From positions 62,001-126,000 of the forward strand of contig NZ_JAALJI010000018.1 of the NCBI RefSeq assembly GCF_011064595.1: DNA of 64,000 bases. Reading direction: 5' to 3'. Positions 36,355-44,489 of the stretch are shown here, piece after piece. Each line of letters starts with the position of its first letter. Position 1 is the first letter of the stretch. The notes under the pieces were generated by a model that saw only the letters and a list, made by a program, of their open reading frames with translations, had not been told where the DNA came from and ran no database searches. A program made the translations under genes and the position numbers. The DNA is from Paludisphaera soli. GTDB lineage: Bacteria > Planctomycetota > Planctomycetia > Isosphaerales > Isosphaeraceae.

Positions 36355-38082
36355 ATGAGAATGGTCCCCCCCGCCGCCCTGGCCCTGGCCTTGATGGCCG
36401 CCCTCGGCCTCGCGCAGGCCCAGCAGGCGCCCAACGCGCCGGCTCCCGGCGCGCCGAAGAACCCGACGGAGGCCGTCGTCCCGGCCGACGCCTCGCCGAG
36501 CCCCGCCCCGGCGGCCCCCGTCGGACAGGCGGCGACCGGCCTGGTCTTCCACGACCGCGACGGCGACGGCGTCCGCGACGAGGGGGAGCCGGGCCTGCCG
36601 GGCGTCCGGGTCTCCAACGGCCGCGACGTCGTCCGCACCGACGACTCGGGCCGCTACACCCTGCCGGTCGACGACGACACGATGCTGTTCGTCATCAAGC
36701 CGCGGAACTGGATGACGCCCGTCGACGGCGAGCAGCTGCCGAAGTTCTCCTACAACCACAAGCCCGGCGGCTCGCCCAAGACCCACTTCCCCGGCGTCGC
36801 GCCGACCGGCCCCCTGCCCGCCTCGGTCGACTTCGCGCTCGTCCCCCGGGAGGAGCCCGACTCGTTCAAGCTGCTCCTCTTCGGCGACACCCAGCCGCGC
36901 GACGTGAAGGAGGTCGAGTACATCACCCACGACGTGATCGAGCCCCTGATCGCCGCCGGCAAGCACGGGGCGGTCCTGGGCATGACCCTGGGCGACGTGG
37001 TCTTCAACGACCTGTCCGTCTTCGAGCCCCTCAAGCAGTCGATCGCGCTCCTGGGCCTCCCCTGGTACAACGTGCTGGGCAACCACGACATGAACTTCGA
37101 CGCGGCCGACGACCGCTACTCGGACGAGACCTGGGAGCACTACTTCGGCCCGCCGTACTACTCGTTCGACCACGGCCCGGTCCACTTCGTCGTCCTCGAC
37201 GACGTGATCTGGGTCGCCGCCGACCCGAACGACAAGAAATCCAAGGGGAAGTACCACGGCGGCCTGGGCGCCAGGCAGATGGAGTTCCTCCGCAACGACC
37301 TGGCGAACACCCCCAAGGACCAGCTCGTCGTCCTGACCATGCACATCCCGATCACCGAGGTCGAGGAGCGCCGCGAGATCTTCAAGCTGCTGGCCGAGCG
37401 CCCGCACTCGCTGTCGATCTCGGCCCACCTGCACCAGCAGCAGCACCGGTTCCTCGGCCCCGAGGACGGCTTCTCCGCCGAGAACCCCCACCACCACCTG
37501 GTCCACGGAACCGTCTGCGGGAGCTGGTGGTCCGGCGCGCCGGACGAGAACGGCATCCCCAACGCCACGATGTCCGACGGCGCCCCCAACGGCTACTCGA
37601 TCGTCACGTTCGACGGGCCCAAATATGACGTGGAGTTCCACGCCGCCCGCCGCCCCGCCGATCACCAGATGAACATCCACGCCCCCGAGGAGGTCGCCTC
37701 CGGGGCCCTCGCGGAGACCGACGCGATCGTCAACGTCTTCGCCGGCAACGAGAAGTCGACCGTGGAGATCCGCCTCGGCGACTCGGGCGAATGGCGGCCG
37801 ATGGAGCAGGTTCGCGAGGCCGACCCGTACTACCTCGCCATGAAGAAGCTGGAGGAGGGCCCCAACCCCCCGCCCGGCCGCAAGCTCCCGAATCCGGCCA
37901 AGTCCACCCACCTGTGGAAAGCCAGGCTGGCCGCCGGCGCGGAGGTCCCCGCCCCGGGCACCCACCTGATCCACGTCCGCGCCACCGACATGTTCGGCAA
38001 GACGTTCGAGGATCGCCGCGCCGTGCGGATCGCCGGGGGCTCCGACTCCGCCCCCGCCCAGCCGGCCGCCGCCGGCAACTGA
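36355..38082 (+). CDS. Secreted calcineurin-like metallophosphoesterase
   Basis: 575 residues. Signal peptide MRMVPPAALALALMAALGLA, a Pro/Ala linker, then an SdrD-B-like N-terminal domain (VFHDRDGDGVRDEGEPGLPG, RTDDSGRYTLPVDDDTM). The phosphoesterase core follows with its metal motifs: LLFGDTQPRD (~177), LGDVVFND (~211), LGNHDMNFD (~240), TMHIPITE (~328) and SAHLHQQQH (~355). The last part resembles the C-terminal domain of such proteins (KSTVEIRLGDSGEWRPM). It hydrolyses phosphoester bonds outside the cytoplasm, probably with a bimetal centre; the substrate is unknown. GGAG lies upstream. It converges on the membrane protein gene with a shared hairpin between them. Confidence 0.93.
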   Translation: MRMVPPAALALALMAALGLAQAQQAPNAPAPGAPKNPTEAVVPADASPSPAPAAPVGQAATGLVFHDRDGDGVRDEGEPGLPGVRVSNGRDVVRTDDSGRYTLPVDDDTMLFVIKPRNWMTPVDGEQLPKFSYNHKPGGSPKTHFPGVAPTGPLPASVDFALVPREEPDSFKLLLFGDTQPRDVKEVEYITHDVIEPLIAAGKHGAVLGMTLGDVVFNDLSVFEPLKQSIALLGLPWYNVLGNHDMNFDAADDRYSDETWEHYFGPPYYSFDHGPVHFVVLDDVIWVAADPNDKKSKGKYHGGLGARQMEFLRNDLANTPKDQLVVLTMHIPITEVEERREIFKLLAERPHSLSISAHLHQQQHRFLGPEDGFSAENPHHHLVHGTVCGSWWSGAPDENGIPNATMSDGAPNGYSIVTFDGPKYDVEFHAARRPADHQMNIHAPEEVASGALAETDAIVNVFAGNEKSTVEIRLGDSGEWRPMEQVREADPYYLAMKKLEEGPNPPPGRKLPNPAKSTHLWKARLAAGAEVPAPGTHLIHVRATDMFGKTFEDRRAVRIAGGSDSAPAQPAAAGN

Positions 38083-38110
38083 CCGACGCCGACCGCCTGA
38101 AGCCCCGACG

Positions 38111-38145
38111 AGCCCGGCCCTCCTCCATCACGAGGGGGCCGGGCT
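38111..38145. terminator. Bidirectional hairpin between convergent genes
   Basis: AGCCCGGCCC (38111-38120) pairs with GGGCCGGGCT (38136-38145), extended by a TC/GA pair with small mismatch. It follows the metallophosphoesterase by 28 bases and overlaps the stop codon of the opposite gene. No long T-tract. Confidence 0.55.
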
Positions 38146-38751
38146 CTCGTCGCTCCCGGGCCTGGCCCGACCGTCGCGAGGCCCCGCCACCTCGCGAGAC
38201 AGTTCGGCGAGCCGCAGCTCGTTCTCCAGCGCCGCGACCCGGCTTTCAAGCCGGAGGCGACGGGCCCATTCGACCGCCAGCCCGGCGCCGGCGCCGGCCA
38301 GCATCACGACGGCGACGCCGAGCATCCCGAACGCGGCTCGACGGTCGTCCAGCGAGCGGCCGACCTCGAAGGCCGCGGCGGCCAGGGCGACGACCGCGAC
38401 CACGCCGACGACCTGAAACGCCCGATCGGCCCGCCACGTCACGCGCCCGCCGCCGAGCAGCACGTGCAAGGTCCAGCCGCCGACCGCCAGCAACCCCGCC
38501 GCGCCCGCGACGTGGAAAGCGATCCATTCCGGCGGCATCCCCGGCCCGGCCCCCCCCAGCCGCCAGACGACCAGGAGCGCCAGCCCCAGGTTCAGCGGGG
38601 CGCTCAACCAGCCGGCGGCCTTCTGGGCCGGGGTCAGCCGCCGTTCCCGGAGCGCGAGCTTGCCCTCCTCGTAACGGCGCCGGAGTTCGGCGTCCTCGGG
38701 CTCGACGCGGATGAGTCGCTCGCCCAGGGTGAGATCGTTACCCGTATTCAT
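38128..38751 (-). CDS. Four-helix membrane protein downstream of ECF sigma factor
   Basis: 207 residues. A soluble acidic/basic N-terminus (~1-55, EPEDAELRRRYEEGKLALRE) is followed by about four membrane helices (near 55-70, 80-102, 117-135, 143-161), and the C-terminus is a short coiled coil (RLRLESRVAALENELRLAEL). It lacks the zinc-binding HxxxCxxC motif of classical anti-sigma factors. Its position 281 bases after an ECF sigma gene on the same strand suggests a membrane partner or regulator of that sigma factor. Start chosen at the ATG before the conserved-looking N-terminus; the upstream open frame is repeat-derived. Confidence 0.82.
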   Translation of the reverse strand: MNTGNDLTLGERLIRVEPEDAELRRRYEEGKLALRERRLTPAQKAAGWLSAPLNLGLALLVVWRLGGAGPGMPPEWIAFHVAGAAGLLAVGGWTLHVLLGGGRVTWRADRAFQVVGVVAVVALAAAAFEVGRSLDDRRAAFGMLGVAVVMLAGAGAGLAVEWARRLRLESRVAALENELRLAELSREVAGPRDGRARPGSDESPAPS

Positions 38752-38799
38752 GGCTGAAATGTCCCTTGGTATGAGCACGATGGATTTGTGCGAAAACGC

Positions 38800-38990
38800 C
38801 CTTCCCCCCTGGCGGGGGAAGGTGGCCCGTAGGGCCGGATGAGGGGGAAGACCAGCACGGGAGCCGTCCGGAGGATCAGGCGGGCCCGCCGTCAGGGAGA
38901 CGAATCGAGACCGTAGGCTCTCGGTGCGTCCGCCTTGATGGTCCCCCTCATCCGGCCTTCGGCCACCTTCCCCCACCCGGGGGGGAAGGG
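38800..38990. repeat. Large imperfect inverted repeat (REPIN/MITE-like)
   Basis: Left arm about 38800-38852 and right arm about 38938-38990 are inverted copies of a ~53-base sequence, each with its own internal C-run/G-run palindrome followed by GGCCGGATGAGGGGGA. About 85 bases separate the arms. The arrangement lies between the sigma factor and its membrane partner. Confidence 0.8.
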
Positions 38991-39032
38991 GAGATATGCG
39001 AATTCCGATTACGTTCCCCCTCCGGCAGGCAT

Positions 39033-39587
39033 TCACGGCGCCCGTGACGGGGCCAGCGCCGCTCTCAGCCGTCGCCGGGCGTGGTGGAGGCGGGACTTGA
39101 CCGTCCCGATCGGGGCGGAGACGACCTCGGCGATCTCGGCCAGGGGCATGTCCTCCAGGAGGTGCAGGGTCGCGACCTCGCGGTGCGCCAGGCTGAGCGT
39201 CGCGAGGGCGGCGTGGACGGCCTCGGCGTCGGCCGGGTCGGGGGCCCAGGCGTCGTCGAGGAGTTCGTCCGGGTCGAGTTCCTCAATGCGGCCTCGTCGG
39301 GCTTGCTCGGAGCGGAGGTGGCTCACGGCCTGATTCCGCGCCACGCGGTAGATCCAGGCGCGGAAGGCTCTCGGGTCTTTCAGGTCCCGGAGGTCGCGGA
39401 AGGCGGCCATCCAGGTGCGCTGGAGCGCGTCCCAGGCGTCGGCCTCCTGGGGCGTCGTCCGGCGGAGATAGTAGAGGAGCCGGGGCTCCCAACGGCGCAT
39501 CAGCTCGTCGAACGCCGAGGCGTCCCCGAGCCGGTGCTTCAGGACCAGGATCTCTTCGCGCAGGTTTTCGGGGGCGTCGGTCGTCAT
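39033..39587 (-). CDS. ECF-type RNA polymerase sigma factor
   Basis: 184 residues. Region 2 is FDELMRRWEPRLLYYLRRTT through AWDALQRTWMAAFRDLRDL and AFRAWIYRVARNQAVSHLR; region 4 is ALATLSLAHREVATLHLLED, MPLAEIAEVVSAPIGTVKSR and LHHARRRLRAAL. There is no region 3 and no C-terminal extension. It directs RNA polymerase to a small regulon, perhaps for envelope stress. The downstream gene encodes a membrane protein, possibly its regulator, although a ~190-base inverted repeat separates them. A small hydrophilic protein is encoded divergently. Confidence 0.93.
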   Translation of the reverse strand: MTTDAPENLREEILVLKHRLGDASAFDELMRRWEPRLLYYLRRTTPQEADAWDALQRTWMAAFRDLRDLKDPRAFRAWIYRVARNQAVSHLRSEQARRGRIEELDPDELLDDAWAPDPADAEAVHAALATLSLAHREVATLHLLEDMPLAEIAEVVSAPIGTVKSRLHHARRRLRAALAPSRAP

Positions 39588-39768
39588 GGGGCCCTCGTCG
39601 ACGGGCTCGCCGGCCCGCCTGGATCAAGGTCGCACCCCGACCCCCGTCGGTTCAATCCGAGGCTCACGCAGGGGAAAAGATTCCGATGGGTCCGGGAGTT
39701 GCTCCCCTGCCCTCACCTGTCGAGTCCTCTCCCAGAACAGACCCCCTGACTGCGAACGGAGCGATCCC

Positions 39769-39951
39769 ATGCCCGAAGATCCCAAGAAGCACGACCAGTT
39801 CGAGAAGGACGCCGACGCCATCGACGGCGGCGGCGCCACCACCGATCGCGGCAACCGCGACATGGGCCATCCCGGGCCCGCGCCCGAGGAAGCCGACAAG
39901 GAGCGCGAACGCGGCGAGCACCATAAGGCCGGCGAGCCCAAGAAGGGCTGA
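39769..39951 (+). CDS. Small hydrophilic protein
   Basis: 60 residues, highly charged, without hydrophobic segments (MPEDPKKHDQFEKDADAIDG at the start, Lys/Gly-rich at the end). GGAG stands at a good distance before the ATG. It is divergent from the ECF sigma gene, 181 bases apart. The composition resembles disordered stress-related small proteins, but no family is recognised. Confidence 0.62.
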   Translation: MPEDPKKHDQFEKDADAIDGGGATTDRGNRDMGHPGPAPEEADKERERGEHHKAGEPKKG

Positions 39952-40028
39952 CGACGACTTCGATCCCGCGACGGCAAGGCGGGACGCCCCTCGCTCAACA
40001 CCACCAAGGCGTGGCGGAAAGCCTCAGG

Positions 40029-40127
40029 GTGCCACGGGTTCGGAGAACCCGTGGACCGGCCGGGGACCTCGGCCGTGGCTCGGGACCGGCCCGACGCCGA
40101 TTCACGGGTTCGCAGAACCCGTGGCAC
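40029..40127. repeat. Pair of inverted REP-like palindromes
   Basis: Two hairpins of the same family: CCACGGGTTC-GGA-GAACCCGTGG (40032-40054) and CACGGGTTC-GCA-GAACCCGTG (40103-40123). The flanking GTG / CAC bases are inverted between the two, so the pair forms a REPIN-like unit with a ~48-base centre. Confidence 0.8.
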
Positions 40128-40391
40128 CCGGTTCAACGCCCGTCGACGACCTCGAGGCGGTGGTGTCGAGTGAGGAGCGTCCCAGGCGGATGACCTTCGG
40201 CCCGTCCCCGCCGAGACGTCGCTTTTCCGCCCTCCGAATCCCACGTGGCCCCTGCGCGCGCACAATTCCTCCTGGGGCCGGGTGGAAAATCCGTCTCCAG
40301 CTTTTCGAGCCCACGCGACGGCGGACCCCGCGAGGGGCCCGGAGCCCCGCGAATCTCGGCGTGTCCGAGCGAAAAGCCAGTGAGGAAGCGT

Positions 40392-40475
40392 CGAACGAAC
40401 CCAATTTTGTATCGATGTTAAAGCATTGTTGGGTATAGGTTTACGGTTGATTTTCTGTTGGCGAACGAACCCAAT
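40392..40475. repeat. 14-base direct repeats
   Basis: CGAACGAACCCAAT occurs at 40392-40405 and again at 40462-40475, with a lower-GC spacer between them. Confidence 0.75.
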
Positions 40476-40651
40476 CGAAGCCAACGGCAGGCGACAGGCG
40501 GGAGCGGCCCAGGGCTTCGGGACGAAGGCGCGGGGTGGGCCCTCGGCGAGGGGCGGCTCTTGCCCTTCTCGGTTTTCGGGGGGGCGGATAAGATCCGCGA
40601 TCCTGAAGGATTCCGTGGAGGGTGGCCCGAGTACAGGGAGGTCTCGAGCCG

Positions 40652-43600
40652 ATGCGAAGCCGGCGACGATCGCGCGTGGGTTGGTGCCTGGTCCTGACGG
40701 CCGGGCTGGCGGGGACGGGGATCGGGACCAGGGCCTCGGCCCAGGGGCCGGCGTCGGTGGGGCCCGCGGACGCGCCCGAGGCGGCGGCCGCGCCGCCGCC
40801 GGGCGTCCTGCACGATGGGTTCGAGAGCTCGGCCGCCGTCTGGCGTCGGGAGCACACCGACACTACCATCAACCTCCTGGCCCAGGAGCGGTCCGACCGC
40901 GCCGCGCACGACGGCCGGCTGTCGGAGCGGTTCCAGTTCGAGGCCGAGCCGGGCAGCCAGTTCTTCGTGAGCTACCCGCTGCCGAACATCCCGGTCACCG
41001 ACGCCCTGGAGGCGTCGCTGAGCGTCCGGGCGAACCGGGCCGGGGCGCAGCTGTTCGTCCGGGTCGTCCTCCCCAAGGACGTGGACCCGGAGAGCCGGGC
41101 CCCGTCGTTCGTGCTGGTCCCCGGCACGGTCTTCGACCGGGTCGACCGCTGGCAGACGCTGGACGTGACCCAGATCCCCCCCGCGGTCGAGCGTCAGGCC
41201 CGCGTGCTGCGGGCGTCGTCGAACCGGCCGGTCCCGCTGGAAGGGGCCTACATCGACTGCGTGGTGGTCAACCTGATGGGGGGCCAGGGGGGCGCGGAGG
41301 TCTTCCTGGACGACCTCCAGGTCGGCCCCGTCGCGCCCGAGGTCGCCGCCTCGTGGACGCCCCCCGGCGTACGGCCGGAACGCCCCGAGGCCGAGGCCCT
41401 GCCGGACGCCTCCGCGCCGGCGTCGGCCCCGGCGGCCGTGGCCGAGGACGCCCCGCGAGGGAAGTACGACCGCATCCGGCTCGACCGCAACTACCTCAGC
41501 CGGCTGGAGGACGACCAGCGCCGGCATCCCTGGTTCCCGACCGCCGTCGAGGCCCCCGGGGCCGACGTGGTGGAGCTTCGGCGATACGGGTTCGACGTCC
41601 TGGTCGACTCCCACGACGCCGACCGCGACCGCCTGCAGGAGGCCGTCGACCACGGCTTCTCGCTGATGCCCCGGCTCTCGCGTCCGAAGGCCGGCGAGGG
41701 GACCGACGCCCGGCTGAGGGAGGTGAAGGAGTATCCGTTCAAGGACGCCGCCGCCTTCTGGATGATCGGCGAGGACCTGGGCCGGAACCGCGAGCGAAAG
41801 TTCCGCGACGAGGAGCTGAAGCGGACCCGCGAGCTGATCCAGTCCCTCCACGCCCTGCCGCCGACCTTCTCTCGCCTGACCGTCGGCGAGGTCCGGGGCG
41901 AGCTCCCCCTCTACGCCCGCGCGCCTTCGAACCTGGACACGATCGCGATCCCGACCAACCACTGGGCCGCCGCCCAGGACCAGACCGAGTTCCACCGCTT
42001 CCTCCTCCAGCGCCGGGAGCTGACGGCCCGGGCGAACGCCGGCCAACTCTACTGGGCGATGATCCCGGCCGCGGCCCCCCGGGCCCTGGTGGAAAACATC
42101 TGGGGAGAGGCCCCGCCCCCCGCCTGGGGCGTCCCCCGGCCCCTGCCGGAGCACCTCCGGCTGATGACCTACCTGGCGCTCGCGGCCGGCTACCGCGGGC
42201 TGATCTTCCAGGGCGACGCCGACCTCACCCGCCCCGCCGGCCGGCCCCTGCTGATCGAGTCGGCCCTGCTCAACATGGAGATCGACCTGGTCCAGGGGAT
42301 CCTCGCCCGGAGCGCCGACCCGATCCCGGTCCACTCGGTCTTCGACCCCCCGCCGTCGGACCTGCCGCCGCCGGGGTCGATGCCGACGACGCGGGTGCGG
42401 CTGCAACCGGAGGCCAAGGCCAAGCCCTGGCACAAGGCGGCGGCGATCTCGGTGGACCGCCGTGGCGCCCTGCTGCTGATGTCGGACTACTCCGACCACG
42501 TCCAGTACCAGCCCCACCAGCTGGCCACCCGCGACCTGGTGGTCCGCGCCATCCTCCCCGAGGGGGTCGAGGCGTTCGACGTCAGCCCCGGCGGGGTGGA
42601 CGTGCTGGAGCACAAGCGGGGCCCGGGCGGGACCTACGTCACGCTCGGGGAGTTCGGGGTCACCTCGATGATCCTCTGCACGACCGACATGGCGCTGAAG
42701 GACCGGATCGAGGTCGCCATCGCGCGGGCCCGGCCGACGGCCGTGCAACTGGCCATCGAGCAGGCCGAGCTGATGCTCCAGCAGGTCGCCGAGATCAACG
42801 GCCGGCTCGCCGCCGACGGCGTGACGATCACCTCCCAGGAGGACGTGGCCCAGCGCCGGGCGCTGGGGCTGGACAAGCCCTTCAACGACGCGGCCGAGCT
42901 GCTGGCGCGGGCCGAGGCCAGCATCAAGTCGGCCCGCGAGGCCCGCGACCGCGAGGATTTCGGCCTGGCCTGGAAGGAGGCCCGGCGCGCCCACCGTCCG
43001 CTCCGCATCCTGGCCTTCGCCCACTGGGTCCAGGCCTACACCGCCCTGTCGAAGGCGGTGCCGTCCGACGCCTTCTCGCCCGACCCGCGCGAGTTCCGGG
43101 CCGTCAAGCGGTCCGACCCGCCGGTCCTGATGAAGCCGACGAGCTGCCCCCCCCTGACGACGTTCGCCACCCTCCCCGAGCTCTACGTCTGGCTCGACTG
43201 GATCCGCGGCGCGGCCGGCTACGAGTTCGGGGCCAACCGCGTCCCCTCCGGGGCGTTCGACGACCCCGCGGCGATGGCCGACGAGGGCTGGATGAACATG
43301 AGCTACGAGGCCGAGGGGATCAAGCCGACCATGGCCGTCGTCGCCCCCGACGTGGGGGTCTCGCGCACCGACCCCGACGCCTCCCCCGACGCCCCGTCCG
43401 ACGACGGCAACACGGCGATCCGCATGAACGCCACCCCGATCAACCCCAAGGACCTGGAGACCACCCTGCCGCCGTTCGTCGACCACCCCCTGGTCGCCGT
43501 CCGCTCGCCGACCCTGAAGGTCCGGGCCAACAACCTGATCCGGATCTCGGTGCTGGTCCGCCGGCCGATCGAGTCGGCCGCGGGCGCGGGGGGGATCATC

Positions 43601-43987
43601 GTCCGCGACTCGCTCGGCGGCGAGGCCCTCCAGTTCCGGAGCACGGCCCCGATCGTCAACTGGTCGCGGGTCGTCCTGTTCCGCAAGGCCCCGGCCGATG
43701 GCGAGTTCAACGTGACCCTCGGCCTGGCGGGCTACGGTCAGGCCTGGTTCGACGACTTCCGCGTGGAGCTGGTCGAGCAGGATCGGGGCGACCTCCCGGT
43801 CGACCCGGCCGACGGCCTCGCCGGCGACGAACCCGCCGCCGAGGACGCCGCCGCCGCCTCGACCTCCGCCGCCTCGGCCGATTCCGCCCCCGACCCCCGC
43901 CGCGAGTCCCGCGTCCCCCGCCTGCCCGACCCCCGGCTCCCCGCCACGGCCGGGTCGCCTGAACAAAACCCCGCCCGCCGACGTTGA
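40652..43987 (+). CDS. Large secreted protein with jelly-roll-like ends and a TIM-barrel-like centre
   Basis: 1111 residues. GGGAGG lies 11 bases before the ATG and the signal peptide ends near ASAQG (~30). Residues ~50-230 look like a carbohydrate-binding-type beta sandwich (HDGFESSAAVWRREH, FLDDLQVG); a similar sandwich may lie near the C-terminus (NLIRISVLVRRPIES, GYGQAWFDDFRVELVEQD). The centre resembles a glycoside-hydrolase-like barrel: YGFDVLVDSHDADRD, AFWMIGEDLGRNRE, DTIAIPTNHWAA, GYRGLIFQGDADLTRP. I cannot place catalytic residues, so enzymatic activity is open. It precedes the PilM-like gene by 502 bases on the same strand and ends with a disordered Ala/Pro/Arg tail. Confidence 0.88.
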   Translation: MRSRRRSRVGWCLVLTAGLAGTGIGTRASAQGPASVGPADAPEAAAAPPPGVLHDGFESSAAVWRREHTDTTINLLAQERSDRAAHDGRLSERFQFEAEPGSQFFVSYPLPNIPVTDALEASLSVRANRAGAQLFVRVVLPKDVDPESRAPSFVLVPGTVFDRVDRWQTLDVTQIPPAVERQARVLRASSNRPVPLEGAYIDCVVVNLMGGQGGAEVFLDDLQVGPVAPEVAASWTPPGVRPERPEAEALPDASAPASAPAAVAEDAPRGKYDRIRLDRNYLSRLEDDQRRHPWFPTAVEAPGADVVELRRYGFDVLVDSHDADRDRLQEAVDHGFSLMPRLSRPKAGEGTDARLREVKEYPFKDAAAFWMIGEDLGRNRERKFRDEELKRTRELIQSLHALPPTFSRLTVGEVRGELPLYARAPSNLDTIAIPTNHWAAAQDQTEFHRFLLQRRELTARANAGQLYWAMIPAAAPRALVENIWGEAPPPAWGVPRPLPEHLRLMTYLALAAGYRGLIFQGDADLTRPAGRPLLIESALLNMEIDLVQGILARSADPIPVHSVFDPPPSDLPPPGSMPTTRVRLQPEAKAKPWHKAAAISVDRRGALLLMSDYSDHVQYQPHQLATRDLVVRAILPEGVEAFDVSPGGVDVLEHKRGPGGTYVTLGEFGVTSMILCTTDMALKDRIEVAIARARPTAVQLAIEQAELMLQQVAEINGRLAADGVTITSQEDVAQRRALGLDKPFNDAAELLARAEASIKSAREARDREDFGLAWKEARRAHRPLRILAFAHWVQAYTALSKAVPSDAFSPDPREFRAVKRSDPPVLMKPTSCPPLTTFATLPELYVWLDWIRGAAGYEFGANRVPSGAFDDPAAMADEGWMNMSYEAEGIKPTMAVVAPDVGVSRTDPDASPDAPSDDGNTAIRMNATPINPKDLETTLPPFVDHPLVAVRSPTLKVRANNLIRISVLVRRPIESAAGAGGIIVRDSLGGEALQFRSTAPIVNWSRVVLFRKAPADGEFNVTLGLAGYGQAWFDDFRVELVEQDRGDLPVDPADGLAGDEPAAEDAAAASTSAASADSAPDPRRESRVPRLPDPRLPATAGSPEQNPARRR

Positions 43988-44489
43988 AAGAAGGTCGTTC
44001 CCGCCGCCCGGCCCCTACCCGTCACGTCGAAGGGGGCCGGCGAGCGGGGCGTCGCGGCGCGTGGCCGAAAGGCGATCGACGGCGTTTCCGGGCAGGGCCC
44101 GCGGACGCCCGTCGCCGCTCCGTCGTTGACAGCGGGCCCCGGGGATGATGCACTTACGGTCCTCGGACGCCGGAAGCCGAAGCGGCCCCTCGGCGTTGTG
44201 CTAAACTCGTTCGAGGGCCCGGCTCGCCGGGAGGCCGCGCCGGCGCGGGCCGAAAGCCCCGTCGTCGGCCCCGGAAATCCGGGAGACGTCGGAACTTTCC
44301 GCCCCGGCGCCGCATCGAAGGAATTGAGAAAGGGAGGGCGCGGGCCGACACGCCGGCCGGACGCCCCTCCCCCGCCGCCGCCATTCTCGCATTCACGAAC
44401 CGAATCCACGACGCATATTGACGATACGGCGGGCGGCCCGACGCCGATCGGGGCCTCCCGTCCGCTCGACCCGAGAGGAGTCTCACCTC
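43988..44489. other. Intergenic region upstream of the pilus-like cluster
   Basis: 502 bases without a gene. TTGACA at 44126-44131 is present but no good -10 box follows at the right distance, so the cluster promoter cannot be named. Confidence 0.45.

Larger units (their letters stand above)
39952..40651. other. Gene-free region rich in repeats
   Basis: About 700 bases with no supported gene. It contains two palindromic repeats and a pair of 14-base direct repeats. The open frames crossing it have poor coding character. Confidence 0.6.

Noticed and set aside
39640-39680. T-arm-like GGTTCAATCC sequence suggesting a tRNA
   Set aside because: Flanking bases do not form a full T-arm, acceptor stem or anticodon arm.
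40418-43966. Long frames on both strands overlapping the 1111-residue secreted protein
   Set aside because: Arg/Pro/Gly-rich without motifs; the chosen frame alone has a signal peptide and balanced composition.
44126-44160. TTGACA as promoter of the PilM-like operon
   Set aside because: No acceptable -10 box 16-18 bases downstream.
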